A stretch of DNA of 64,000 nt from Brevundimonas sp. SH203 (GCF_002157625.1 NZ_BDMM01000004.1:62001-126000); one strand, 5' to 3'. Counted from the first letter of the stretch, positions 1 through 8,421 are shown. The notes: generated by a model not told the origin, from the letters alone. Program-made: numbers and translations.

Positions 1-86
1 TCCAGCGCCTCCATCCACCGGTCCGGCTGCAAAGCGGCCGCCATGAAGACGTCGTCCCAATCCGGCTGATGCGCTTCCATATCCAT
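1..86 (-). CDS. 5' end of a probable regulator, cut by the window edge
   Basis: The first 28 codons of a leftward gene are visible, beginning ATG-GAT-ATG. The peptide contains the stretch DVFMAAALQPDRWMEAL, which resembles the N-terminus of alphaproteobacterial LuxR-family regulators that start with an 'ALDPxRWpxxL' helix. A purine-rich GGGGGCGG lies just before the ATG. Too little is present to confirm a domain, so the family is a guess from one helix. It would be transcribed away from the secreted-protein gene that starts at 365. Confidence 0.4.
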   Translation of the reverse strand, partial: MDMEAHQPDWDDVFMAAALQPDRWMEAL

Positions 87-364
87 CCGCCCCCAGCAGC
101 GCCTGTTCGCTGAAATCCGGCGAAAGCCGCCCCGTACCAAACTCTACTGTTTGCAGAGCCGCGCAGCGCCCGCAACCAAGCCTGGGCGTCCATCGAATGA
201 TGCGCATTCAAACTTGCCGATGGAACGGCGGTTGAAATGCACCGACCAACCTCCGTTAGCTCAACGATCCGGGCCAGCTTTCATCCCCCTGAGAGGGGAT
301 GAAACCCATGCGTCGATCTACGACCTTGCATCCTGCGGCACCGCCCTACCCGAGGAATTCAAAC

Positions 365-847
365 ATGCGCCTTCTACGATCCAGCCTCATCGCCTTGGGA
401 GCGACCTTCGCTTGCGGCTCCGCCATGGCTCAGGAATCGGACTGGCATTGGGTCTGTTTCTCGGAGGTCGATGCCTCGCAGGGCGTCGGCATGCGAATGA
501 CGCTGCTCGGCCCCGCTCTGCGACGCAATATCGTGCACAATATCTACTTCACCGAGTTCACGACGCCGGCCTCGCAGCGAGACCAACAAACCAACTATGA
601 AATCGGCTATGCGGCGGCCCTGACCCAAGCGGGTTATAGCGGCGTATCCTCTGCGAGCTGTGCGGCGTTCAACTCGATCGCCGGCGCGGAGAACCGGAAA
701 GCCTGGTTGCGCGAGCCGGCGACGGGCGGTGGCGGCTCGGTCCGAATGACCTTCAACAATATTCCCGTAAGCTGGGCGCCTGAAGTCAAAGCGCCCGCGC
801 CCTCACCGACCGCCCAGAAGAATGCGCCCGATACGCCCGCGACCTAG
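365..847 (+). CDS. Small exported protein of unknown function
   Basis: A 160-residue protein beginning MRLLRSSLIALG. The first 23 residues form a classical signal peptide with a likely cleavage after AMA. I chose this ATG rather than an in-frame one 22 codons upstream because the signal peptide starts exactly here and a GAGG sits 10 bases before it. The mature part has two cysteines (WVCFSE and SSASCAAF), so a disulphide is possible in the periplasm. The tail is rich in Pro and Ala. I do not recognise the family. Base composition is slightly more AT-rich than the housekeeping genes to the right, in keeping with accessory DNA. Confidence 0.7.
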   Translation: MRLLRSSLIALGATFACGSAMAQESDWHWVCFSEVDASQGVGMRMTLLGPALRRNIVHNIYFTEFTTPASQRDQQTNYEIGYAAALTQAGYSGVSSASCAAFNSIAGAENRKAWLREPATGGGGSVRMTFNNIPVSWAPEVKAPAPSPTAQKNAPDTPAT

Positions 848-872
848 CGCCGCCGCACGGCGCATTACGGCG

Positions 873-1241
873 CTATCGCCGCACGTCCGCCAACGCGCGC
901 GCCGTGGTCAACAGGGCGTCTTGCTGACGCTTGCCCATCTTGTCGTAGAGACCGGCGAGTTCGCCCAGCACATCCTGGCGTCCAGGCTGCGCGGCGTCGG
1001 CGTCGGCCTTGGGGTAGAAGTCGGTGACGGAGCAGTTCAGGGCCGCGGCGGCGCGGGCGAGCGTCGAGGCCGCCATCCGGTTGACGCCCTTCTCGTATTT
1101 TTGGACTTGCTGGAACGTCACGCCGAGCGCGCCGGCCAGTTCAGCCTGCGTCAGTCGAGCCGTCGTGCGGAGCGCCTTGAGTTGCGCCCCCACATGAATG
1201 TCGATCGGGTCGAGGTCGTCACGTTGCATCGTCATCGGCAT
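873..1241 (-). CDS. XRE-family HTH regulator (module A)
   Basis: A 122-residue protein with a Cro/CI-type helix-turn-helix at about residues 18-72, including TQAELAGALGVTFQQVQKYE, where the recognition helix is VTFQQVQKYEKGVNR. The C-terminal 45 residues are helical (KRQQDALLTTARALADV). It is the last gene of a leftward cluster, 24 bases after a membrane-protein gene, and probably shares its transcript. It is clearly paralogous to the XRE gene at 3057-3410: both have the DPxDI lead-in, the GVTFQQxQKYExGVNR core and a final DALLT-A helix. Related alphaproteobacterial regulators act as small stress or phage-type repressors. The target here is unknown. Confidence 0.85.
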   Translation of the reverse strand: MPMTMQRDDLDPIDIHVGAQLKALRTTARLTQAELAGALGVTFQQVQKYEKGVNRMAASTLARAAAALNCSVTDFYPKADADAAQPGRQDVLGELAGLYDKMGKRQQDALLTTARALADVRR

Positions 1242-1265
1242 AATCCCATCGTCGCCACCACGCTT

Positions 1266-1670
1266 CTATAGCGAAGGTTGTCTGCCGCGCCAGATGACGC
1301 CTGTCAAAAGTGCGGCGATGACCGCGATGTTCCAGACATAATAGGCCGAGACATAGGCCCACTGCTCCAACGCCCGATTGCTGGCGAAGGCGTAGTGGGT
1401 CGCCAGGATCAACAGTTGGAAGCCCGCAGCCGCCTGGGTCCAGCGTCGGCCGGATCGCAGGGCCGCGTACAGGAGGAACAGGAACACCATTCCATCGGCG
1501 ACGACAGCCATCCAAGGGGTTTCGCGATGATCGAAAGGACCGAGAGCCGTCAAAAGCCAGGCGAGCCCCAGCACGCTGGCGACCGCCCGCTCCCACCCTC
1601 CTCCTCGCCAGAAGGCGAGCAAGGCGACGACGATCAGAAATCCCAGGGTGATGAGGTAGATGGGCGACAT
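1266..1670 (-). CDS. Four-helix inner-membrane protein (module A)
   Basis: A 134-residue hydrophobic protein with four predicted membrane helices: about residues 3-21, 29-46, 55-70 and 108-128. Short charged loops contain RRW and a conserved-looking His in LLILATHYAF. It has no cofactor or catalytic motif that I can recognise. The protein at 3792-4253 has the same size, helix layout and the same R-x-W-x5-AAGxQxL-x3-TH core, so the two are paralogues. It lies 21 bases downstream of the helical protein gene and 24 bases upstream of the XRE gene, consistent with one operon. Confidence 0.75.
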   Translation of the reverse strand: MSPIYLITLGFLIVVALLAFWRGGGWERAVASVLGLAWLLTALGPFDHRETPWMAVVADGMVFLFLLYAALRSGRRWTQAAAGFQLLILATHYAFASNRALEQWAYVSAYYVWNIAVIAALLTGVIWRGRQPSL

Positions 1671-1691
1671 GACCCCATCACCCTGTCTGAT

Positions 1692-2057
1692 TCAGGCGGC
1701 GTCCTCAACGACGCGCAGCCCCGTCGCCCTGGTCACACGCGGCACGGGGTCGTCCTGCTTGTCCAGCCCGCCCAGCCGAATGGAGCGGAAGCGGGTGCGT
1801 CCCTTCACCTCGGCCAGCGCCTCGTGCAAATCCACCATCGCGCTCTGGGCCTCGATCTGAGCGGCGAGCGCCCGGGCCAGGGCGTCGAAGGCGGGCTGGC
1901 CCACCGTTGCGGACAGACCGGCTTCCCGGCGGCTGCGCGTCATGACCTGTGTCAGTCGACCCAGGCGTTGAATGGATTGGTCCTGCCCGGCCTCGGCTTG
2001 AAGCAGGGCGTGTTGAAGACGAGCGGCGATGGCCGTCGCCTGGTCGGCGCGTTTCAT
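1692..2057 (-). CDS. Small helical protein (module A)
   Basis: A 121-residue, Ala/Gln/Arg-rich protein predicted to be almost entirely alpha-helical. It has no signal peptide and no membrane helix. Two long helices are interrupted by the GQPAFDALARAL segment. Its counterpart at 4268-4609 has the same size and position relative to the LuxR and membrane genes, and a similar arrangement of Arg/Ala-rich helices around GQ(P/S)A-x2-x-(A/I). The family is not one I can name. From context it could be a cytoplasmic partner or sensor arm of the membrane module, but nothing in the sequence proves that. Confidence 0.65.
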   Translation of the reverse strand: MKRADQATAIAARLQHALLQAEAGQDQSIQRLGRLTQVMTRSRREAGLSATVGQPAFDALARALAAQIEAQSAMVDLHEALAEVKGRTRFRSIRLGGLDKQDDPVPRVTRATGLRVVEDAA

Positions 2058-2084
2058 TTCTCTGGTCCGATGATGAGCCGGGGC

Positions 2085-2424
2085 TCAGCCGCCGTAGCGC
2101 AGTTTCTGCAGCAGGAAGGCGAACTGTTCCGCCCCGGCGAGGGCGGTCACAATCCAGGCTGCAGCGGCGGCGACGCCGAAGACAACGAGGATGCTGCCGA
2201 GTTGCCGGTATCGACGGGCTGAACTTCACGTCCATCATGGCCGAGGCGATGTAGAACATCTCGGTCATGACCGCGCCGGGCGTCAGGAAAACCGCTTGCT
2301 TGCGCGTTCCCTCGACCAGGTGCCGGACCATCATCCGTTTCGTATCCGTTGTCGCCAGACCCATGAGAATGGTCTCCATCTCGCGCCAACTGACCGGCGG
2401 AATGGTGTCGTCGATAAGCGTCAT
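2085..2424 (-). pseudogene. Small membrane-anchored protein, frameshifted
   Basis: The reading frame starts at ATG 2424 behind a near-perfect ribosome binding site (AAGGGAGG, 4 bases upstream). It encodes MTLIDDTIPPVSWRE and continues with good third-position GC to about 2225. From about 2225 the coding signal moves to another frame, which has no start codon. That frame encodes a hydrophobic segment (ILVVFGVAAAAAWIVTALAG) followed by QKLRYGG and a stop at 2085. A single-base indel near 2220-2235 would join the two into a protein of about 112 residues with a C-terminal membrane anchor. This is either a decayed gene or a sequencing error. The neighbouring LuxR gene is also disturbed. Confidence 0.55.
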
Positions 2425-2710
2425 GAGGCCTCCCTTCAGCCGCCTCATTCAGCGCGACAACGGTCGCTCCAGCCATTGGGAGCGTCTCGGGGTGCGAATG
2501 GTTCGGTAGGGTTTCCAGCGCCGCCAGCGCGAGGGCGGCGGCGATCCGGTTCTCCACCTGAAGCTTGCGCGCCGCATTCTCGCAATGTTTGTCCACCGTG
2601 CCCGGCTTGATGCCGAGCGCGCGAGCGATCTGCTTGGAATTATGGTGTGCGTGAACCAGCCGCAGGCATTCGCGCTCGCGTTCCGTCAGCATCTCCATGG
2701 ACTGCGGCAC
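2147..2710 (-). CDS. LuxR-type HTH regulator, 3' end disturbed (module A)
   Basis: The N-terminal 75 residues form a GerE/LuxR helix-turn-helix: LTERERECLRLV, then KQIARALGIKPGTVDKHCEN and ARKLQVENR. A GTG start at 2710 follows GGAGAG; an alternative ATG is at 2698. The frame stays open to 2147, but after about 2445 codon use becomes that of a shadow frame, and it overlaps the better gene starting at 2424. In another frame a TGA lies at 2449-2451, so one indel would end the protein there. There is no receiver domain, unlike canonical response regulators. The intact paralogue at 4638-5084 carries a C-terminal membrane helix; here the helix lies in the frameshifted segment just downstream. Confidence 0.65.
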   Translation of the reverse strand: MPQSMEMLTERERECLRLVHAHHNSKQIARALGIKPGTVDKHCENAARKLQVENRIAAALALAALETLPNHSHPETLPMAGATVVALNEAAEGRPHDAYRRHHSAGQLARDGDHSHGSGDNGYETDDGPAPGRGNAQASGFPDARRGHDRDVLHRLGHDGREVQPVDTGNSAASSLSSASPPLQPGL

Positions 2711-3056
2711 AGGCTCTCCGTCTCCTCGATCTCCACTGAACTTTCACCCGCGCGAGCGCCTTAGACAACACCCTCTGGGATAGAGGTGGGTAGAGGGCGT
2801 CAAACACCCCATGCAGGTCTGGCGCAGGTCGAAATTCGGGCCGTTCCCCCGCTGACGATGACGAACGAGGAGACACGTGAATCCCGTCTCAAGCCCGTCT
2901 GGAAGTCGGCGGATTGCAAACGATACCATCCAGATATCCCTGGAGTTGAATTTCGCCTATTCGGCGCAGGTAACACCCCTTAGGTTGCACGCTTTGGCTT
3001 GACGCGCGGGGCGTTTTGGGGCCTTGGCACCGCATCAGATCTGACCGTAGGCCCAC
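2711..3056. promoter_or_regulatory. Intergenic region between modules A and B
   Basis: These 346 bases separate the divergent starts of the module A LuxR gene and the XRE gene at 3057. I see no credible coding sequence on either strand; the open frames present have poor codon use. Divergent promoters must lie here. A TTGAC at 2999-3003 is a possible -35 element for the rightward gene, without a convincing -10. Confidence 0.4.
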
Positions 3057-3410
3057 ATGAACGACGCAGTTGATCCCGTTGACATCGCCATTGGCGGACG
3101 CATCCGCGCGCGTCGCGAGGAACTTCGCATCACCCAGGCCCAACTGGCCGCCGGCGCGGGCGTCACGTTCCAGCAGATTCAGAAGTACGAGCGGGGCGTC
3201 AACCGCGTGTCCGCCGCTCGCCTTCTGCAGATCGCCTCGGTCCTGAAGTCGACCGGGGCGGCCCTGTTGGGCGAGTTGGAGACGGCCGAGGGCGACGAGC
3301 TTGCGCTGGCCGCGCCGGGCGTTTCCGAGCTGCTGGCGGCCTTCCGCGGCATTCAGGACCCCGCTCAGCGCGACGCCCTGTTGACCGTCGCCAAGGGGCT
3401 GCGCGGCTGA
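3057..3410 (+). CDS. XRE-family HTH regulator (module B)
   Basis: A 117-residue protein with an N-terminal Cro/CI helix-turn-helix at about residues 12-66 (ITQAQLAAGAGVTFQQIQKY, then ERGVNRVSAARL). A helical tail ends in QRDALLTVAKGLRG. It is a close paralogue of the regulator at 873-1241. It stands alone on the plus strand and converges on the module B genes, whose transcription ends at 3438. Its likely role is repression of one or both adjacent modules, inferred only from location. Confidence 0.85.
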   Translation: MNDAVDPVDIAIGGRIRARREELRITQAQLAAGAGVTFQQIQKYERGVNRVSAARLLQIASVLKSTGAALLGELETAEGDELALAAPGVSELLAAFRGIQDPAQRDALLTVAKGLRG

Positions 3411-3437
3411 TCGGCCACGCCTTCCTGACGTCCTAAA

Positions 3438-3788
3438 TCAGACCTTGGCCTGACGCAGCAGCCGCTCGACCGGCTGATCGTCGCCTTCGCCCGTCGCATG
3501 ATCGGCCAGCCAGCGCTGGACGGCCGTGAGGGCGCGAAGGTCCAGACCGTCCGAACGGCCGGCGTCGATCATGTTCTGACGCACCACTTCCAGCATGCAG
3601 GCCGCCTCGGCGGCGTTGACCGGCGTGTGATTGAGCAGGCGCGGCTCGGCCTCGACCATGGGGCCCAGATCCAGTTCGGCCAGCAGGTTCTCGGGACTGC
3701 CCGACACGCCCACCTTTTCGGCCATGGCCGCGGTGTCGAACCAGGAGCGAAAGAGGGGCAAAAAGCCCTTGGCGGGTTCGGTGATCAC
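3438..3788 (-). CDS. Uncharacterised 116-residue protein (module B)
   Basis: A soluble, helix-rich protein starting MITEPAKGFLPLFRSWFDTA. It has no signal peptide, membrane segment or recognisable catalytic motif. The middle contains an acidic stretch (ENLLAELDLGPMVEAEPRLL) and the C-terminus ends in basic residues. Its start is 3 bases after the stop of the upstream membrane-protein gene, so it is almost certainly translationally coupled to it. Module A has no matching gene at the equivalent place; there the XRE gene occupies this position. Confidence 0.65.
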   Translation of the reverse strand: MITEPAKGFLPLFRSWFDTAAMAEKVGVSGSPENLLAELDLGPMVEAEPRLLNHTPVNAAEAACMLEVVRQNMIDAGRSDGLDLRALTAVQRWLADHATGEGDDQPVERLLRQAKV

Positions 3789-3791
3789 GTT

Positions 3792-4253
3792 TCAGATCCT
3801 TTGAGGAACGCCGCCGGGTCTGGCCCGCAGCGATGAAGGAGAACGGGCGTAGGGCGCGCGACGGGCTTCCCAGACGCCGAAGAGAGCCAAGAACATGATC
3901 TCGACCCAGACGGTCATGCGCGCGGTGACGATGGACCAGGTCAGCGCGCCAGGTCCTAACAGCGACGACAGATGGGTGACGAAGGCCAGCACCTGGGCGC
4001 CGGCGGCCAGCAACAGCCACCACCGATCATAGCGAAGGGCGAGCCTGACCAGCAGAACCAGCAGGCCCAGAGAGATCGCCGCGACCGCCCATCGGAATTG
4101 ACCGATGACCAAATGATCGACCCAGCCCGACAGAATCTGGGTGAGAAACAGACCCAGAGCGGCTTCACGCTCAGGCCGTCGCCCCTTCCAGACCAAAAGG
4201 CAAAGGGCGACCACCGTCACACCCCAGCCGAACATAAACAACGGCGAGGGCAT
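3792..4253 (-). CDS. Four-helix inner-membrane protein (module B)
   Basis: A 153-residue protein with four predicted membrane helices, at about 4-21, 30-46, 53-71 and 108-130, and a basic C-terminal tail that is probably cytoplasmic. The core RYDRWWLLLAAGAQVLAFVT followed by His matches the paralogue at 1266-1670. A short GGAAG lies ahead of the ATG, 14 bases after the upstream stop. No known transporter or enzyme signature is seen. Within the module it is the obvious membrane component, possibly working with the membrane-tethered LuxR protein encoded upstream. Confidence 0.75.
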   Translation of the reverse strand: MPSPLFMFGWGVTVVALCLLVWKGRRPEREAALGLFLTQILSGWVDHLVIGQFRWAVAAISLGLLVLLVRLALRYDRWWLLLAAGAQVLAFVTHLSSLLGPGALTWSIVTARMTVWVEIMFLALFGVWEARRAPYARSPSSLRARPGGVPQRI

Positions 4254-4267
4254 GGGGTCGCTTCCGA

Positions 4268-4609
4268 TCAGGCGGCCAGTTTGACGACGTCGAGATGGGC
4301 GGTCGGCTTGGGATCGGTCTTGCTCTCGCCCATCCCATCCATGCGCCAGCCGATGCCGTGATCGTCAGCGACCGTCGCCAGATCGGCATGACCGGCGACG
4401 ACGCTGGCGCGCACGGTGGCCAGTTGGCCCAGGCCTGCGATGATATGTTCGATGGCCGATTGCCCCACCTCGGCCGCCAGACGGCTCTCAACACGGCCCT
4501 CCAGAGAGGTCTGCACTAGGCGGCAAACCTCGATCATGGCCTGGTCGATCGCATGTTCCGCTGTGCGGACTTGTCGTGCGACCCTGACGCCAACCTGCAT
4601 ATTTCTCAT
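4268..4609 (-). CDS. Small helical protein (module B)
   Basis: A 113-residue protein starting MRNMQVGVRVARQ, preceded by AAAGGA. It is helical, with Ala, Val and Glu dominating, and has no membrane helix. It resembles the protein at 1692-2057 in length, gene order and pattern of two helices around a central GQSAIEHIIAGLGQL. The C-terminal 35 residues are polar. It lies 28 bases downstream of the LuxR-type gene and 14 upstream of the membrane protein gene, so the three form an operon. The function is unknown to me. Confidence 0.65.
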   Translation of the reverse strand: MRNMQVGVRVARQVRTAEHAIDQAMIEVCRLVQTSLEGRVESRLAAEVGQSAIEHIIAGLGQLATVRASVVAGHADLATVADDHGIGWRMDGMGESKTDPKPTAHLDVVKLAA

Positions 4610-4637
4610 TGGTCGATCCTTTAGAATGATGTCCGCG

Positions 4638-5084
4638 TCAGCGAGCCCATTCGGGAGCGATCCGGTCGAAAAGCGCGGGCACCCCCAAGCCTGCCGTCAC
4701 GATCCCGAGGGCGAGCAGCAGGGCGACGACAGCGCCGGCGGTTATGACCCCCAACCGCGCGCCGATCCCGCGAGGCGGGGAAGGCAGAGGCCAAGACGAC
4801 AAGACTTCGACACTGTCGTCGACCGACTGTTCAGCCGACGCCGGATCAACTGGCCCGGAATCGACCGGCTCGGGAATGAGTATCGAAGCCTCTGAGTAGG
4901 CGATACTCAGTCGGCGCGCGGCCAGTTTGCGATCGGACACGCCCAGTTTGGCGTAGGCGCGGTGCAGGTGATTGCCGACCGTGCGGGGAGAGATGCCCAG
5001 ACGCGCAGCGATCTCCTTGTCCTCCAGGCCCTGGCCGGCAAGGTGGACGCACTCGCTCTCTCTCGTCGTCAGGCTGTCGGGCAT
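4638..5084 (-). CDS. LuxR-type HTH protein with C-terminal membrane anchor (module B)
   Basis: A 148-residue protein. Residues 3-60 are a GerE/LuxR helix-turn-helix (LTTRESECVHLAGQG, EIAARLGISPRTVGNHLHRA). Residues 60-105 are an acidic, Pro/Ser-rich linker. Residues 110-135 form one strong membrane helix (VITAGAVVALLLALGIVTAG), and a short tail ends PEWAR. The start ATG at 5084 follows GGAG. There is no receiver or ligand domain, so this looks like a DNA-binding domain tethered to the inner membrane by its C-terminus. It is the first gene of the leftward operon 5084-3438 and is divergent from metK. Similar HTH-membrane proteins occur in alphaproteobacteria, but I know of no characterised one. 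Confidence 0.8.
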   Translation of the reverse strand: MPDSLTTRESECVHLAGQGLEDKEIAARLGISPRTVGNHLHRAYAKLGVSDRKLAARRLSIAYSEASILIPEPVDSGPVDPASAEQSVDDSVEVLSSWPLPSPPRGIGARLGVITAGAVVALLLALGIVTAGLGVPALFDRIAPEWAR

Positions 5085-5190
5085 CTGATCTCCAGCGCCC
5101 TGTTTACCGTATTTAACAGAGGTGTCAGCCGCCTTGGCTGCCCATGCGGGCAATAAACATCGGCGTTTTCGCGCCGTCGGATCACTTGAA

Positions 5191-5212
5191 CATATAAGCA
5201 TATCTTTATATG
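5191..5212. promoter_or_regulatory. Palindromic operator upstream of metK
   Basis: A 22-base near-perfect inverted repeat has outer arms CATATAA and TTATATG around a central ATAT core. It is strikingly AT-rich in GC-rich surroundings. It lies 31 bases before the metK start, where a repressor would block initiation. Its size and symmetry fit a winged-helix dimer, such as the ArsR-type SahR/SamR regulators that control SAM-cycle genes in proteobacteria. The identity of the binding protein is inference. Confidence 0.6.
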
Positions 5213-5243
5213 TCTGACAGCCAGACACAGACAGGAGCCTCTC

Positions 5244-6446
<1,203 letters not shown>

Positions 6447-6455
6447 GGGCGAACG

Positions 6456-7727
6456 TCAGGCGGCCTGGTCGTCCACGATCAGGCCGCGCACGCCCGTCAG
6501 ATTGGCTTCGGTCAGATCGATCTGACGGGTGTGGGCGCCGTGCAGGATCGCCCGACCCAGATCGGCCCCGGCCAGCACCGCCCGTTTCAGATCGGCGCCC
6601 GACAGGTCCGCGCCGCGCAGGACGGCCCCCGTCAGATCGGCCGGCATCAGCCGGTCCGCCGCGATCAGAAGCGGGCCCAGCTGCGCCTCGCGCAGGTCCG
6701 CCCCGCTCAACCGCGCGCCCTTCAGACGCGCCCCGCGCAGATCGGCGCGCCGCAGCCGGGCGGACCTGAGGTCGGCGTTCTCCAGCTGGGCGCCCTGCAG
6801 TTGCACCCCCTCCATATCGAGACCGTAGAAGACCGCCCCCCTGGCTGACAGGGCCGTCAGGTTCAGTCCGGTGATGGATTTCAGCGGACGCAGATCGACG
6901 CCGTCGAAGACGGACGGCTGGCCTTCCGCCCCGCCCGTCTCGCACCAGCGGGCGTGTTCGCGCAGCATCTCGGCCGCCGGCATCCGGTCCACGGATTCGC
7001 AGGACGAACGCTTGTCCGTCAGCGCGCCCTGCATGTCCGCCCCGTCGGCGCGCCACAGGGTCGTCTTGCAACCGACCAGGATGGTGTCGCGCAGGTCCGC
7101 GCCCGACAGGTCCGCCCCCGACAGATCGGCCCCGGCGAGGTCCGCGCCGCGAAAATCGGCCTGTTTCAGATTGGCGCGGACCAGTTTGCAGTCCTTCATC
7201 ACCGCCCCGGAAAAGTCGGCCCGCATGGCGATGACGCCCGACATCTTGGAACGCTGCAGATTGGCGCCGGCCAAACAGGCGCCGCTGGCCTCCGTCTCAT
7301 CGCGTTGACGCGGCTCGATGACCTTGAAACCCAGCTTGGCGTCGGCGGCGGCGATCGTGCCCTCGCGCAGGTCAGCCTCGAACATGTCGGCGCCCGACAG
7401 ATCGGCCCCGCGCAGACAGGCGCCGCGCAGATCGGCGCGCCGCAGACTGGCCTCGGCCAGGATGGCGTCCTGCATGTCCGCGCCGAAGAAGTTGGCGTTG
7501 TCCAGCCTGGCGCCCGTCAGGTCGCAGCCTTCGAGGCAGGCGGCGGCGAAGTCGGCGTCGGACAGGTTGCGGCCCTTCAGGCTGAGGCCCGACAGGTCCA
7601 TCCAGGCGAAGACCGCGCGGGCGCCGCCGGGCTTGGCCTGGAACAGTCGGTCATGCCGGGCGCAGACCACGTCCAGTTCCGCCTGCGTCAGGCGCCGTCT
7701 CACCACAGGTTCCGCAGCCAGGGCCAT
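6456..7727 (-). CDS. Pentapeptide-repeat protein
   Basis: A 423-residue protein made largely of A(D/N)LxG-type five-residue repeats, which fold as a right-handed quadrilateral beta-helix. There are three repeat blocks, at about residues 45-135, 155-235 and 285-415. They are separated by non-repeat inserts: a Lys/Glu-rich one near 140, and a helical one around 240-270 with two Cys. There is no signal peptide, so it is probably cytoplasmic. Some relatives (MfpA, Qnr) mimic DNA and bind gyrase; most have no known role, and this one is longer than those. It converges on metK. Confidence 0.9.
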   Translation of the reverse strand: MALAAEPVVRRRLTQAELDVVCARHDRLFQAKPGGARAVFAWMDLSGLSLKGRNLSDADFAAACLEGCDLTGARLDNANFFGADMQDAILAEASLRRADLRGACLRGADLSGADMFEADLREGTIAAADAKLGFKVIEPRQRDETEASGACLAGANLQRSKMSGVIAMRADFSGAVMKDCKLVRANLKQADFRGADLAGADLSGADLSGADLRDTILVGCKTTLWRADGADMQGALTDKRSSCESVDRMPAAEMLREHARWCETGGAEGQPSVFDGVDLRPLKSITGLNLTALSARGAVFYGLDMEGVQLQGAQLENADLRSARLRRADLRGARLKGARLSGADLREAQLGPLLIAADRLMPADLTGAVLRGADLSGADLKRAVLAGADLGRAILHGAHTRQIDLTEANLTGVRGLIVDDQAA

Positions 7728-7791
7728 CGGACCACCTTAAGGCGTGTCGCTTAAGAAGCCTTGAACGGCGCCCCTGACCTTCGGACGCGGC

Positions 7792-8421
7792 TCAGACGGT
7801 CAGCAGGCCCTGTTCGGCCAGCACGTCGGCCAGTTCGCCCGGGCCGGTCCACAGGCGGGTGTAGCCCGCCTCGCCCAGCCGTTTCAGCTCCGTCACCAGA
7901 TCGGCCTTGGGCGAGGCGACGAAACGGCCGTCGAAGCCGGCGCCGTCCGCGCTGACCCGCACCATGGGCCGGCCGGTCTCCAGCCGGTGCAGGAAGCCTT
8001 CGCACAGGGCCTCGCCCTCTTCGCACATCAGGCCGGTCTCGACCGTCAGACCTTGCGCGCGCAACCGCTCGGTGCCGCGCCCCGCGGCGAAGGGCGACGG
8101 GTCCAGACAGGCGATGACGACCCGCGCCACGCCCGCCTCGGTCAGGAAGTGGGCGCAGGACTTGCGGCCCGACGACCGGGCGCCGCACGGCTCCAGCGTA
8201 ACATAGACGGTCGATCCCGCGACATCGGCCCCGCCGCCGGGCACCGCCTGCTCCTCGGCATGGGGGCGGCCGCCCGGCGCCGTGGCGGCCTGGGCGATCA
8301 CGCGGCCGTCCTTGACGATGACGCAGCCGACGGCCGGATTGGGCCAGGTTTCGCCCATGCGGCCGGTCGCCAGGGCGATGGCCTGGGCCATGAAGCCCCG
8401 GTCGGCGTCGGTCCAGCTCAT
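7792..8421 (-). CDS. RibD-like deaminase with a shortened second domain
   Basis: A 209-residue protein. Residues 3-145 are a cytidine-deaminase-fold domain like RibD, with the zinc and proton-shuttle motif HAEE and the second metal motif EPCGARSSGRKSC, plus the NPAVGCVIV strand. The remaining 60 residues begin like the RibD reductase domain (RPMVRVSADGAGFDGRFV) but stop well short of the usual 200 residues. It may therefore act only as a pyrimidine deaminase in riboflavin synthesis, or on another substrate. The start ATG overlaps the stop of gpmA (ATGA), so the two are translationally coupled. Confidence 0.8.
   Translation of the reverse strand: MSWTDADRGFMAQAIALATGRMGETWPNPAVGCVIVKDGRVIAQAATAPGGRPHAEEQAVPGGGADVAGSTVYVTLEPCGARSSGRKSCAHFLTEAGVARVVIACLDPSPFAAGRGTERLRAQGLTVETGLMCEEGEALCEGFLHRLETGRPMVRVSADGAGFDGRFVASPKADLVTELKRLGEAGYTRLWTGPGELADVLAEQGLLTV

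Noticed and set aside
5085..5243. SAM-sensing riboswitch upstream of metK
   Set aside because: No pseudoknot or conserved SAM-II/SAM-I core could be recognised. The palindrome at 5191-5212 explains the only conspicuous structure and looks like a protein operator.
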